Shown: piece by piece, positions 29,201 through 41,845 of the stretch
Numbering within the stretch: position 1 is the first letter of the stretch
Layout: each line of letters opens with the position of its first letter
NCBI RefSeq assembly: GCF_032854445.1
Contig: NC_088305.1
Coordinates: 31,585,645 to 31,649,644 of the forward strand
Direction: 5' to 3'
Source of the DNA: Liolophura sinensis
Lineage: Eukaryota; Mollusca; Polyplacophora; Chitonida; Chitonidae
Length of the DNA: 64,000 nucleotides
Position numbers and translations under genes: made by a program
The notes under the pieces: generated by a model
What the model was told of the DNA's origin: nothing
Seen by the model: only the letters and a program-made list of their open reading frames with translations
The model's database searches: none

Positions 29201-29649
29201 TTTTTCTGCCCTTGGTCGAAATTTTTTTAATTTTCTTGATAAAATGTTCCTCCTTGAATTCAGGCGGACTATGACGGAATGTTTTGTATGTTTTTGTACA
29301 TGTATAGATGGCTGCAGAATGTATGAGTCGATCACATTAGCTACATGGACTTTGGATCGGTACAGTTATGGCCCTGCATAGATAGACACAAAGTTTCCCT
29401 CGAGATTCCCGGCGAGTTGGACAAACTACGAAATGTACCTTAAGTGTTTGAAATATGGACAGAGCGTCCAGAATGTCTGGCATTGCTTCATGATTTACAA
29501 CGCTTAACCCCAGTGCAATATGGACATCATGTTAATCGTGTTGAATTAGATCGCCACATTGGATTTATGACCATTTGCATTCAAACCCCAAATGAAGTAC
29601 ATATTTTATTATATATTGTACACTAACATGGTATCTCAATCGCCTATCA

Positions 29650-30170
29650 CATTCCATGCGCCTTAGTATGAGATCCTTACATATTAACGGGAAAGACGTA
29701 ATCGTCCGTTACTTTTGAATCACAACCTGTTCGCTTAAGGTCTGTAATGCTCGTCATTTTCGAACTGTATCTAATACCGCTTAACCTGGGGCTAGGGTCC
29801 GTAAAGGCAGCCATGCTCGTAATATCTTTATGATGCCTTTATAAACAGTTGGAATCAAAGCGCGACTGAAATACCTTGTTTAATTGTTATTTGACCTGGA
29901 GCTCATTCATGGACTAAGAATTTGAACGTCGATATGGAATTCATGCCTGCAATATCAACTGTCTGCTCGGCATTATTGAAAACTGATGACCGCTCCTCTC
30001 TTGTGTGTTACCGGCTTTATTTTCTATTTGTATAATTTTTTACATACCTTTGTCTTTGGGAGCTAGTGTTAAACCTTGTTTTGGAAATGGATCTTGCGAT
30101 TATCGACTTGGAACGCCCTTTACGGACTACGAATGTTATGCGAATGTCGAACATGACGCTTATATTTCCA
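29650..30170 (+). repeat. About 500-bp interspersed segment, copy 2
   Basis: The most intact copy. From 30005 a GTG-initiated frame reads LPALFSICIIFYIPLSLG followed by a Cys-containing part (CFGNGSCDYRLGTPFTDYEC). There is no ATG in this frame at the start, so a gene is not supported. Confidence 0.55.
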
Positions 30171-32159
30171 ACATCACTGAAAACAGTGAACTGCTTCTCT
30201 CGATCTCGTCCTAGTTTCATACCTTAGATACTTTTTTAGTTCTAAGGTGGTTTGTGTTAAAAACTTCGTTTTGGGAATTGGCCTTGCGATTACAGACCTG
30301 GAACGTCCGATGAGGGTGAAGGTTGCTTTGCGCATGTCTGTCTCCACGAATCTAGATTAATCTTGGAAAGCCGTTGCAGCAATGATTTATTGCGAAAATT
30401 AAACGTGACAGAAAACGTATTGGATAGCTTTGTCTTGTCTGTGTGAGGAACCTTACCAAGTTTCGAAATTAGGTGCACCCGTCTAAATTTACAGGCGATG
30501 GCTGGAGTGGACATGCGTGAAGACAAAAAAGGACTGCTATATCGAACTTTGTGTGCCACTCTTCTGATGGACAGTATAGTATGTCAAGAAAACGTATACA
30601 CTAAGTATGAGTGAATGATCTGGTTTGAGCCTTGCTTGTACCTGGTGGGTGAGGTGATTGATTTATTGATTGGCCTCTGTGTCTGATACACAAACTCAAT
30701 TTGAGGAGTGTTGTACGGAAAGCCGACCGTGTCTGTGAGACGCCAGCTGCTGTAGCTCTCTTCTTATTCACTTAGAGCGACAACAATGTAATAACTCAAA
30801 ATTAAATATAGGGTTCTCAGAGGGAGAATCAGTAACCGTGGTTTGCAAGTCACCTGTAATTTACCTGACATGTTGATTTACCCTTCCTCTAAAACCATTT
30901 CCCTATAGTTAATTCGTTGTCATCTCGCATCAGCATTTGTTACTTTAGTAGAAAGGAGAAAGAGACAGCCGTCAAACACGTCACTTACTGGCAGAAGGTT
31001 TCGACAATTCGGCGTCCTCATTGGCTGAGTTTTACAGGGCTACAGATCATGTGACCCTCTCAGCTGGCGATTCACCCTCTGGAACCATAAATTTTATTGT
31101 TTTAGCTTTAGAAAATGTATGCTTCGGCCTTCTTTGACCGGGAAACTATCTTGGCTGAATAACACGTCTCAAAGGTATATATATTGTGCCGTTTAATCCT
31201 ACAAGAGGGCAATAAGCAATAAGCAATCTCACTGGGAATCACCTTATTTACTGCATTATCTCTCAAGGAAGTTTTTCAACATTGTACATATATTTAGTCA
31301 TGCAAAACTCACTCACAGCTTCAGTTCGAGATTTGCGACGTACCACTCCTCTTACCTACCACGTTTGACAGAATTTTATAGTGTTTATGTCGAAATGCCA
31401 CGGCACGAGAACAACCTCGGTCAGTGTATGATAAACCAGAGAACAAATTCAATTTCTGTAAATGTTACTTCACGCCCGAGGGGGGCGCGTTTGTTCAGAG
31501 AGAGAAAATTGTTTTGCTGAAAAGCTTCAAACCCTGGTTGGTGCTATTACGGAAAGTGTGGTTGTGATTGATTGTGTTTTAAATTAAAACCCGAGGGCCT
31601 TATCATTACCTCGAATGAGGTCCTCATTTATAGCAGGATCCCAACAAATGGCGAGTAAATCTTCTGAGCAGGCACAAGCCTGACAGCTCACCTGTGTATT
31701 CACGACTGGAAACTTTGCTTGACATTTTCTCTCCAAACTGTTTAAGCACAAGCCAGTACGAAACCTCAGATCAGCCGTTTTCTATTCATTTTGGTTCCTT
31801 GGAGAATAACCGCTGTAGTCATTATATATGCTAACATTGTATAACCAGTTATATGTTTAGAATCTTACACATCATTATATACTATCCACAGGTATATGAG
31901 ATGATGGTAATGGATCATGTCCGACTATGACCGCCATTAATGAGGCACGAGGAGCTAGAGCTGCATTCGTTTTACGCAGGGTTTATGGAGAACAAAAAGG
32001 GCTTAAACACTTTCGCGCAGGATTTAGGAAGAGTTTTCGAAAGCCTAACATCCCCTTCTTGTAACTGGACTTGATCGCTTCATTAGAAAGACTAGTTTTT
32101 CGACTTCCAATCGGCATGAATTCATTATCAACCCCGCGGATTTGAGGAATCTTGGGCGG

Positions 32160-33760
32160 GTCGCAGAAATCAGAAGGGTAGGTCATAGGGGACATGGAAA
32201 TCGGCAATATAGGTCGTGGACGAATTGAGGGAATAGGCAGAGTAGATTGTGGGCGTATTGAAGGAATTGGCGGGGTGGGTAAATGGCGGATTGCCGCAAT
32301 CAGCAGGGTAGATCGTGGGTGGACTTGGGGAATCGGCAGGGTAGGTGTGGGCGGATGAGAGGAATCGGCAAGGTAGGTGTGGGTGTATGAGAGGAATCGA
32401 CAGGGTAGGTGTGGGTGGATGAGAGGAATCGGCAAGGTAGGTGTGGGTGGATGAGAGGAATCGGCAAGGTAGGTGTGGGTGGATGAGAGGAATCTGCAGG
32501 GTAGGTGTGGGTGGATTAGAGGAATCTGCAGGGTAGGTGTTGGTGGATGAGAGGAATCGGTAGGGTAGGTGTGGCTGGATGAGAGGAATAGGCAAGGTAG
32601 GTGTGGGTGGATTAGAGGAATCGACAAGGTAGGTGTGGGTGGATTAGAGGAATCGACAGGGTAGGTGTGGGTGGATGAGAGGAATCGGCAAGGTAGGTGT
32701 GGGTGGATGAGAGGAATCGGCAAGGTAGGTGTGGGTGGATTAGAGGAATCGGCAAGGTAGGTGTGGGTGGATGAGAGGAATCAGCAGGGTAGGTGTGGGT
32801 GGATGAGAGAAATCGGCAAGGTAGGTGTGGGTGGATGAGGGGAATCTGCAAGGTAGGTGTGGGTGGATGAGAGGAATCGACAGGGTAGGTGTGGGTGGAT
32901 GAGAGGAATCGGCAAGGTAGGTGTGGGTGGATGAGAGGAATCTGCAGAGTAGGTGTGGGTGGATTAGAGGAAACTGCAGGGTAGGTGTTGGTGGATTTGA
33001 GGAATCTGCAAGTTAGGTGTGGGTGGATTTGGGGAATCAGCAGGGTAGGTGTGGGTGGATGAGAGAAATCGGCAAGGTAGGTGTGGGTGGATGAGAGGAA
33101 TCGACAGGGTAGGTGTGGGTGGATGAGAGAAATCGGCAAGGTAGGTGTGGGTGGATGAGAGGAATCGGCAAGGTAGGTGTGGGTGGATTAGAGGAATCAA
33201 CAGGGTAGGTGTGGGTGGATGAGAGGAATCGGCAAGGTAGGTGTGGGTGGATGAGAGGAATCTGCAGGGTAGGTGTGGGTGGATTAGAGGAATCTGCAGG
33301 GTAGGTGTGGGTGGATTTGAGGAATCTGCAAGTTAGGTGTGGGTGGATTTGGGGAATCAGCAGGGTAGGTGTGGGTGGATGAGAGAAATCGGCAAGGTAG
33401 GTGTGGGTGGATGAGAGGAATCGACAGGGTAGGTGTGGGTGGATGAGAGGAATCGGCAAGGTAGGTGTGGGTGGATGAGAGGAATCGACAGGGTAGGTGT
33501 GGGTGGATTAGAGGAATCTGCAGGGTACGCCTTGGGTGGGTTTGGGGAATCGACAGGGTACGTTGTGGGTGGATTGGAGGAATCGACAGGCTAGGTCGTT
33601 GGCGAATTGAGGGAATGTGCAAGGTAGGTCGTGGGTGGATATGGGGGAATCGGCGGGGTAGATGTGGGTGGATCCGAGGGGTAGGACATGAGCGAGGTAG
33701 GAAATGGGCAGGTTGCGGGCAATTGGCGGGGTAGGTCATGGGCAGATTGGGAATATGGGC
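32160..33760. repeat. 32-bp minisatellite, about 45-50 copies
   Basis: Units ggtaggtgtgggtggatgag plus aggaatcggcaa at 32-bp spacing (32341, 32373 and onward), degenerating at both edges. A higher-order pattern of unit variants recurs (33000-33140 resembles 33310-33450). The plus strand is G-rich. Long minus-strand ORFs rich in HPH and P-T-P-T are by-products of stop-free units. Confidence 0.95.
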
Positions 33761-35739
33761 GGGGTAGGTTGTTGGCGGTTTTGGGTATTACCAGGGTAAG
33801 TTATGGGCGAAGTGGGAAAAACGGCAGGCGGGTGAGGTGGGGTTGGGTAGGGTGAGGGCGGGGTAGGGGACGGGACACATCACATCCAGAACTAATGTTA
33901 ACATTTCGTTACTTGACTTGACCATAATTATCAGAGTTCACGTGACGAAAATATTAGCTATGAGTAACAAATGACGCGGGTGTGATTTGTCGTATCGTAT
34001 ATCAAGATCGTAGGCTGAAGTCGACAACACCTAAATAACCTGTTCGGTTTGAAGGGGTGATAAATTAAAAAAACATGTTTAAACGGTCTCATTTTTCCTT
34101 TTTACTTGGGTTACAGCGGTATGCTTTCATATCCCAAAATCTCCATGGTGTCCAACATGTTCCTCCCGGTAATGTGACCGACTTTGCAATTAGACCTCTA
34201 CACTAAGGCGGATGCGAGTTCGAATCCAGATCTCACAAGGTGTGTTTTGTCTTTGATTCTTGGTCTGAAAAACTTCACCGATGTCTTCTACTTGAGTATG
34301 GACAACCAATAGATAAATATGAATCACGATTTTTGGAACCAAAGATCCATCTTAATTACTTTCAACTTTACTAGTGTTAATACAAAGAAAAAGAAGCCCA
34401 TTTCAGCGTTTCTTTCTTGAAAACATATATATCGTGTAGATACCACACAGAGAGAAAAAACATGCCCTCAATACTTGATTGTCTTGCTCGACAAGAGGTA
34501 TGCTCGCGTCAGTCTGTGGCATATCCAAATATATGTCAGTACACAAAGTTACAGATCAAATGCACATCCGAAGTGGGATAGGTGTTTAAACTTTTCCTCA
34601 CTTAAATAAACCCCTGTTGATTTATTTTTTCTTCCAGGTGTTTTTCGACAGTCATCAGTGTCTCAAGGCTATTTGTATAAATCGATGAATCTCACCTGAT
34701 GCGGCGGAAACTAAAATTACCTTTTTTTGTTCAGATGAGTCAATTTCCTAATGTCAACTGCGAACCTCCGGTGACACAAGAGTAATTTTGATCTCATCAT
34801 ATCACATCATTAAACATGGACCAGTCAGGGGAGTTCCAGGGTATGTTGTCAGCTTAAAAGCAGCAAAAATAAAAAAAAACATTTGTTTAATTTTGTTGTG
34901 GATTAAAATAACAACTCATTCAAAATTGTATCCTTACTTTACGACCAAAAAACCCCGCTATTCCCTCTATTCTCTTCTTATCCTTTCGGCGTCAATGTAT
35001 CAGTCCAAAAGAAAAACAAAATTTTTTGTGTATGTTTGTGTTAAATGTTAGTGTTCTCTGTATTACGACGATGTTACGACTGTGTCTCCTGTTGTTTTCC
35101 ATCACACCATCAACGGAACGTAAAAAGAAGACTTTCTACATAGCTGTTATATTTGTCAACGTTGGGAATTAACGAGAGGCTTGGGTAATTAGGTCAGGAT
35201 TACGAAGAGCGGCTACAGGTAGCATCTGTCGGAAAGGGAGAATCCAAATTTATGGCTGTCTAACATTTCCCCCTGAAGCAAGAAGGCTTTCAGTGATAGA
35301 GCTGAAATAATGCACCAGACGAAGAGTTGTTGTTCTGGAAAGCTCTTCAGTCAACACGTACTTTTTGTGTTTACGGCATGAAAACGGGGAACATAGAAAC
35401 ATTACGAAGAACCATCTACAATCCTAGGATTTGTTTCATTGCTTTGGTCCAGATCTTAGGTTTCCACCTCCGACGCCACGTTTGGGAATGCGAATGGTAG
35501 GATCCCACTTCGGACGCCTATATTGCGTGTGCACCAACTGAGATCACACTTCTGACACCGCCCACTAAATTACGTCACATCTGCTGGAGTGATTAACATT
35601 GTGCTTCTAACATCAGAAAACACGACGTTGATCCGTGTTATCTTCATTTCCTTATTCCGAATTGTGCATGCCAGCAGCCGCGTAGCTTATATATCACCCC
35701 GTACTTACACACCTGCATTGTGAGTCAATGTTTTAACGG

Positions 35740-36050
35740 GTAGAGCGTCCGCCTCAAAGACCGCAGACCAGAGATCAAAGTTGAGTCCTATCAAAGACTT
35801 TAAAGATGGTACTAGTTATTGCTTCGCTTGGCGCTCAACACTGAGAGATAATGTGAATGGGTGGAATGTCAGGTCCGGTGTCTTTTGGCTTGATGCTTCA
35901 ATGGCGGCAGCACTTCGACGGCATGGACTCATCCTGCAACAAGAAGAAACAGTATATGTACGCACACCTAATAACTCCTCGTCGTCATATGACAGAAAAA
36001 TTGTTAAGTACAACGTAAAAGAACAAGCAATCATCCATTCAATCAATCAG
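35740..36050 (+). mobile_element. SINE-2 copy
   Basis: Same insertion as 25770-26095 in the sister unit. It keeps the 3' end cgtcatatgacagaaaaatt followed by gttaagtacaacgta and a catc/aatc-rich tail. Confidence 0.75.
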
Positions 36051-36979
36051 TGATGTCTTATTCTTCCTTAATAAAAAGTGTTAATACTTCAGGATCTCAT
36101 GGAGCCACTCGTGCACCAGTTATACCTCCTCGAAAATCTTTTACACATTAATTGTTCATGTTGGAGGGGGAAGCATTCTACTCACGCTTACAGGGCATAT
36201 TGTACAAGGTGGAGTTATTTCCTCCGGGTACGCGCAATCCACTTTCTGTGGACTAAATGAGAACATCTAGCTAGGAAGAGCTTTTCTCCTCTCTGGACGC
36301 CGACAATTTGTCACTCAAGAACATATCTAATTCGGAACTTCTCTTACCCATGGCGTAGTAGCAGACACCCAGGAGAGATCTAAATGGCCTTTGTCATAAT
36401 AATGTATATCTTAGTGTCCAAAAAAATTCGTGTCGTCGATTCCTTCACACTGGATCCCCATTTGGAGCAGAAAACATCGGAACAGTTGAAAAGGTTATCG
36501 TCAGAGTTCCAAGCGTAGTAAGATTGTCCGTTCATTCCATTGTAAATGTTAACTATCTCCCAATCCATTCGAGACGTTATGACATTTTTTCGGCAAAAAT
36601 AACTCAATGGCGGGTATATATTATTTTGTATACCATTCCCAGAAATATATTATTAGAAGAATTTGCAGATAACAGGGACTAGCGTTTACACTGTTATTAA
36701 GAAAACCGGCTATTTAGTTCACCGGATCTAGTTTCCTGGGCGGACGATGGCTTTTTTTAAACATAGTCATTGTAGTTTGTGCGTTAAACTCCAAGCATAC
36801 ATACATACATATGTATTTTGTGTAAATCAATGGATCTGTCAATGTCATTGTACGAAGCTTGTGTGACAGTTCATAGCTTGTGGTGCGTCGTTGTAGATCT
36901 ACACGTTTATTTCACTTACTTTATTCTTTGTGCACAGGTTATAAACTCAGTAATGTTTAATGTGCTTGCAAGACTATCA

Positions 36980-36996
36980 CCCCCCCCCCCCCCCCC
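36980..36996. repeat. C17 homopolymer
   Basis: Sits in a macrosatellite block. Another C run lies at 6295-6312. Confidence 0.95.
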
Positions 36997-37242
36997 TTCT
37001 GTACACCTCCAAATATAAACGTGTTGGGGAAAATATGTAGACAGTATATCAGTGTGCCAATTAAAAATAACGACAGATTTTAGAAATAGATTTTTCTACA
37101 AGAGAAATGAATTGTTAACTCTGGCCATTCAGGTATTACAGGCCGCAACTCTATTGGCGCCAGTCAATATATCGCAGAGGCCATACCTGCGCTTCTCTCT
37201 ATCACACGTCGGCCTCTTTGATTACCAGGGATAGTGAGTTAG

Positions 37243-37590
37243 AAATATAAGCATCATGTCCGACATTCATATACCATTCGTAGTCCGTAAAAGGCGTTCC
37301 AAGTCGATAATCGCAAGAGCCATTTCCAAAACAACGTTTAACACTAACTCCCAAAGACAAAGGTATGTGAGAAATAATACAAATAAGAAACAAAGCCGAT
37401 AACACACAAGAGAGAAGCGGTCATCAGTTTTCAATGATAAAGGGCAGACAATGAATATTGCAGGCATGAATTCCATATCGACGTTCAAATTCGTAGTCCG
37501 TGAATGAGTTCCATGTCAAATAACAATTAAACCAGTATCTCAGTCGCGCTTTAATTGCAACTGTTCATCATGCTGATGTAAAGAGCATGG
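37243..37590 (-). repeat. About 500-bp interspersed segment, copy 3
   Basis: Inserted between blocks that are contiguous at 20745-20800. Its minus strand repeats the hydrophobic/Cys frame of copy 2 with changes (CFGNGSCDYRLGTPFTDYEW). Confidence 0.6.
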
Positions 37591-37958
37591 CTACATTAGC
37601 CATATGGTCTCAAGTGACTATAGATTAGAAGTAGACAGGATTTTCTTGCCATCCCTCAGCCGTAAAACTCTGCCTTTTTTACGCTGCTTGGTCATATCCG
37701 ACCCCCGCAGCCGTTGTCTGACTCTTCATGCTTCATACTCGGGTGTTAATATCGTGAACGGCGGGAAATATATTCTTCCGCGCCGTCAAGCCTCCGACTT
37801 CGTCAATTCACCGCCATTAATTCCGCAATCCTTTAAACATCGATTGATTGCATTTGCCGGAAGTATGTCCGCAGAGGGGGGTTAGGGTTTAATGAAGAAT
37901 GTCCCTCAACTAAACTCATTTGCGTGTCTTATAAAAGGATATAACATAATTAAAGAGG

Positions 37959-38221
37959 GGCCTCAGTTAGTGATCGCGCTAGCGCAGCGTATTGACCTCT
38001 CCTCGTAAGGAGCCTCTCCGTAATACGGTCGCTGTGAGTTCAAATCCACCTCGTGATGTCTTCCTCTCCGGCCGTACGAGGAAAGGTCTTCCAACAGCCT
38101 GCGGTAGATCGTGGGTTTCCCCCCGGGCTCTACCCGGTTTCCTCCCACCATAATGCTGGCCGCCGTCGTATAAGTGAAATATTCTTGAGTACGGTGTAAA
38201 ACACCAATCACATCAATAAAT
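37959..38221 (+). mobile_element. SINE-1, full length
   Basis: Flanked by 13-bp duplication ataattaaagagg (37946-37958, 38222-38234). Head gcgctagcgcagcgta, box B gagttcaaatcc, end accaatcacatcaataaa. Confidence 0.92.
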
Positions 38222-38530
38222 ATAATTAAAGAGGTACAGCACAGAGAGTAAGACCAGAGCAGCGACGACAGTGTGATAGCTGACAAATGGTAAAACGGTG
38301 AAATACGACCTTTTATCAATTTATCTCAGTTAGGGTTTTATTCTAACTGTTCATGTAAGTGCATAAACAGCAATACCACGCTGTTCGCACTAATTTTGAT
38401 GAAATGTTCTCTACCTTCTTCCAATGCCGTGGATCGAGAAAAAGAAAGAACACATTCGCTACTATATGATATTAACTCATCAGGTATAATAAAGGTGGCT
38501 ATAGAATGGTTCCAAATGTCAGTTATTACA

Positions 38531-38885
38531 AGTGTTACGGGGGCAGCTTTCCAGTGCTTATACCAGCAATATCTGGCAGGAATTTCCATTTAGGTCAGTT
38601 GGTAGAGCGCTGGACTTCGGCTGATAGACCCGAGTTCGAATCCTGGTGTGACCCACGTAGTGAAATCCTTTAACCATTATACTAGTACCAGGACCTAACA
38701 GGTTCCAAGAAGCGTGGGGCCCTGGGCTTGTGAACGTGGGTGTTTCTTGGGAGAGGGAAAGGATTTAAGTGGGGAGGAGTGTAACAGGAGCAGCTTTCCA
38801 GTGGCTTATATTAGCAGTAGCTACCGGAAATTTCCGTTTAGCTCATTTCGGCTGCAGAGACTCGAGTTCGAATCCTGGTGTGTTT
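38531..38885 (+). repeat. tRNA-like module duplicated about 255 bp apart
   Basis: The block gcagctttccagtg ... atttccattta, then taggtcagttggtagagcgc, then gagttcgaatcctggtgtg (about 38536-38660), recurs diverged at 38790-38885. Pol III box A and B are intact in the first copy and box A is damaged in the second. T-stem mismatches and no acceptor stem argue against a functional tRNA; it is probably SINE-derived. Confidence 0.6.
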
Positions 38886-38962
38886 AAGTAAATGTACATA
38901 TGCCTATACAATCATGTGATCATTAATGAATATCATTTCTGAAGCTCATTTCAGCTGACACC

Positions 38963-39290
38963 GGCCCAGATAGCACAGTTGGTAGATCGTCCGCTTCTGG
39001 AGCGATAGATGCAGGGTCAATCCTTGTTCGAGTCACACCTGAGACCTTAAAAGAGGAAGTTATAATAGTGGAATAGTGGAACGACTGGTTGACCCGTGTC
39101 AGTATAATGACTCGGGCGGGGCGGCTTACTTGTCTTCGGCATCTCAGTAAAGCAGGGCTAAATAAAAGAGCGGCAGGAAATCCGTCCTGCAACACTCTAA
39201 GGATTCCTTCGTCGTCATATGACAGAAAAATTGTTAAGTAGGACGTTAAACCCCAAGCACTCACTCATTCACTCAGTTACTCATTTCTAG
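38963..39290 (+). mobile_element. SINE-2 copy, near complete
   Basis: Head with box A-like tagcacagttggtagatcg and box B-like ttgttcgagtcacacc, 3' end cgtcatatgacagaaaaatt ... gacgttaaaccccaagcac, then a cactcattcactca tail. It ends 10 bases left of the Polinton target site. Confidence 0.8.
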
Positions 39291-39305
39291 GTGTATTGAG
39301 AACAT

Positions 39306-39522
39306 AGTAGTATAAGAAATGCCGGGTGTGGACCACCTGGGGCTGGGATCCCATCCCCGTCCCCCCTGGGGGTCCCCAACCCTGTTCACTGTAAACTGAC
39401 TGGAGGGCTCTGCGTCCCCTAGAAGACCCCACAGCCCGTGTTGATATACGAACGATCAAGTATCTCGTTCAGCTAAATAAATAATCGCCAATCTTTGTGT
39501 AAGTCGATGCCGTTCTAGCTAC
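39306..39522 (+). repeat. Polinton left terminal inverted repeat
   Basis: About 217 bp matching the reverse complement of 42557-42840. Landmarks are the outer AGTAGTATAAGAAATGCCGG, a G/C-rich imperfect hairpin, and an inner gttgatatacgaacg ... cgccaatctttgtgta block. Confidence 0.85.
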
Positions 39523-39730
39523 TGGTCTCTAGGCCCCGATAAAAATAGGCAGCCAGCCTTTCCTCAGCGGTGGGGATTGAACCAATCCGGGCACATTTTT
39601 TCCTCCCTCGCAGAGCTACCAGAGACGTGAAAAGGACGTATTCTCACCCAGGGCGCCCAAGTTTGGAACGGGTGCCGAATTAGAGAATAATATACAATAG
39701 CCAAAAAAATGCTTCAATACTCGAAGCAAC

Positions 39731-39970
39731 ATGAAGGGCGAGGGTCGTAATAAGTGCGCATGGCTGAAAGTCGGCTCTGAGAAGCACTTTGTAAGAAACT
39801 GCCACTGGGAATACTGTAATATGCACCGCTGACGTATACGTGGGAATTTCACAATCCCAAAACACTGCCGGAGGTGTGACAAAGGGATCCAGTCCCTGGA
39901 CCTAGCACAACACCAACTCGTTCGGGCCGAAAAGCGGGCGAAGTTCATCTCCCCTTGCGTTATGAGTGAC
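39731..39970 (+). pseudogene. Cys/His-rich fragment upstream of the integrase remnant
   Basis: A 33-codon reading frame (39731-39832) has spaced Cys and His residues (KCAWLK, NCHWEYCNMH). Just downstream the frame can be read as HCRRCDKG. It looks like a decayed zinc-binding protein of the Polinton. I cannot assign it to a known Polinton gene, and the frame is broken. Confidence 0.3.
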
Positions 39971-40142
39971 TTTCGAAAGCGAGCGGCATGATGAAAGGGC
40001 AATGGTGATGTTGACGGTGCAGGCGGGCCCACAAACCTCCGAGGGACGACCGGGCAGCTACCAGAGCCGGATGCTTCCGCCTGCTGGAGACTTCAAAGGT
40101 TGCTGGAATATCTCGCAAGTTTTTATGACGGACCGGCAACTG

Positions 40143-40815
40143 TCGAGCGTCTACTACAGCCCCAAGGGCTACTGGAAAGGCCTTGTAGCCATACCAAAGA
40201 TAGCGACCGCAACTAAAGCCTCTGTAGGCACAGGTCGCGACTGGCTCAAGAAGGAGGCCATCTGGCAGATATATTTGCCCCGACCCAAGCAGGTGCAGAA
40301 GCCCACAATCGATGTTTCGGTGCCAAATGAAGTCCTTCAGGCCGATCTTCTGTTTTTGCCGTATGATCGATCAGGTCGAGGGCGGAATCTCTACAAATTC
40401 CCTCTAACTGTTGTCGACGTGCTTCTCGGTATAAGAAGGCCGAACCCTTGGCAAAGAAGCCAAAGAGGTCGCTGACGCTCTGGCGGGGCCCCCCTTAGAT
40501 GGCCAGGTCAACCCGGGGCGTAAATTCATGGGCCCGACAAGCCAGTTGCTGGTCAAACAAGGTGTGTCGACCAGGCGTGGGCGAGTGGACGTGCACTGAG
40601 ACCACGGTGGAGTGTTTCAACTGCACTCTGGCTGATAGGCTCTTCGGTTATCAGTACACCCAGGCTCTTCCTCCCGCTCAACAATGAACAGAGTAGGTGG
40701 CCCGACTGCCTTCCGTGGTGTCTGTTCTCAACAATGAAGTTACCCGCCTCACTGGCAAGAAACCTAAGGATGCCATCAAAGCTCGATCTGTGACACAAAA
40801 GCCCTCCAATTTTCA
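40143..40815 (+). pseudogene. Polinton retroviral-type integrase remnant (rve/DDE), frameshifted
   Basis: The reading frame from 39966 is open to 40475 and carries YYSPKGYWKGL, GRDWLKKEAIWQIYLPRP and QADLLFLPYDRSGRGR. The Asp at 40344-40346 is the first catalytic acid expected for the family. After LTVVDV the frame is lost. The second acid position reads Asn in VNPGRKFMG (40510-40512), where relatives as I remember them have Asp. The final Glu survives (VECFNCTL, 40610-40612), and a tail LNNEVTRLTGKKP follows after further stops near 40687. Frameshifts, stops and the Asp-to-Asn change make it inactive. Integrase normally joins the element into host DNA. Confidence 0.8.
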
Positions 40816-40923
40816 GGCCGTCCTGTTGGCCTTCGTGCCAGCCAGGTGTGCTAGAAGGCGGTCGCTGTCGCGCCACAGACAATGTCTGGTCTCTACAGGT
40901 GTATCGGCTTGAACGTTCTGTCA

Positions 40924-41845
40924 CTAAGCCTGCTGTTTCTGGAAGCGCGCCACTCTGTACTGCTCGTGTCTGATGTGCTTTTTCACTCCGACCATTCGCA
41001 AGCCCTTGACCTTCTTGATGTTCGCCTCGCCGGCCTCCAGGATAGAGTACATTTTCGGACGCTGGCCGATATACTCTGCGATGTGGTGCCCGGCGCACTC
41101 GTCCTTCGTCTTCCCCAGGACCTTCTCGTTTGCGGTGCTGTAGATCGGGTGGTCTTAGAGGTAGGTCTGAGGGTAATCGGAGGTGTCGTAGAGGCCTGGC
41201 TGCCTGGCCATGTCTTGGTACACGTCTTCAGTCTGGATCTCAAGGAGCAGGCTGTCGGTGGCCGTGTAGAGGAGCTGGCAGCGCTCGTCATACTGGACCT
41301 TCATCTGGTTGTAGAAGAAGTCGTACAGGTGTTTGGAGAGGTCCAGGAGGCTCATATCCATATAGACGGGGCGGTTCAGCACTAGACGGCTCTTATGCAT
41401 CTGGACCCCGGCCATCTCGTCGTCGAAGATATTGGCTCTGGCATAGGCGGGGCTGGCGATCAGCCTGCAGAGCTTCTCTTTCTCATCTCCGCGCACCGCC
41501 TTTACATCGAACCGCTTGCGGAGGTTCTCCATCGTCCTCTCTAACAAGGAGTTGTTCATGATTGTGCTGGTACTCCGACATCCACTCCATCTGCACCAGC
41601 ATGCGCTATGGAGCAAGCGGATAGGAGTTGTGCGCGTTATGCAGGTTGGCTGCGTACTCCAGGTCGTCATCGAGTATGTATCCCTCGGTGCTCTCTGCCG
41701 GATGCTCTGCGATGGTTTTTGCGCGCTGATCGCAGCTTTCCACCTACTGGAAGCTACCTGCTGGAAGAGATTGCCTTATTACAACAGCCGTACAGGCTGT
41801 TACCGTCCAGGTAGAGGATGTGGGTCTTGATGGGTCGTAACCCTC
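40924..41845 (-). pseudogene. Polinton protein-primed type B DNA polymerase remnant
   Basis: Three polymerase motifs can be read on the minus strand. Motif A is YLDGNSLYG (around 41814-41788). Motif B sits at MNNSLLERTMENLRKRFDVK (about 41560-41500), where relatives have N-S-x-x-G-K-T. Motif C is YTATDS (41268-41251), where the family has Y-T-D-T-D-S. C-terminal stretches such as NEKVLGKTKDECAG and KMYSILEAGEANIKK follow. An in-frame TAA lies at 41157-41155, frames shift between motifs A and B, and much of the segment between them seems missing. The N-terminal exonuclease half is absent. The changed Asp in motif C and the breaks imply no activity. Confidence 0.82.

Noticed and set aside
30005-30214. 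Secreted Cys-containing peptide gene
   Set aside because: No ATG at the start, stopped early in the 17-kb copy, and located in a repeated mobile segment; kept only as a finding.
31983-33739. Proline/histidine-rich minus-strand ORFs of up to 246 codons
   Set aside because: Created by stop-free 32-bp units in several frames; there is no gene structure.
38585-38655. Possible tRNA gene
   Set aside because: Box A and B are good, but the acceptor stem does not pair and the T-stem has mismatches; treated as SINE-type tRNA-like sequence.
40553-41098. 181-codon minus-strand ORF within the Polinton
   Set aside because: Antisense to the integrase remnant and out of frame with the polymerase remnant; no motif.
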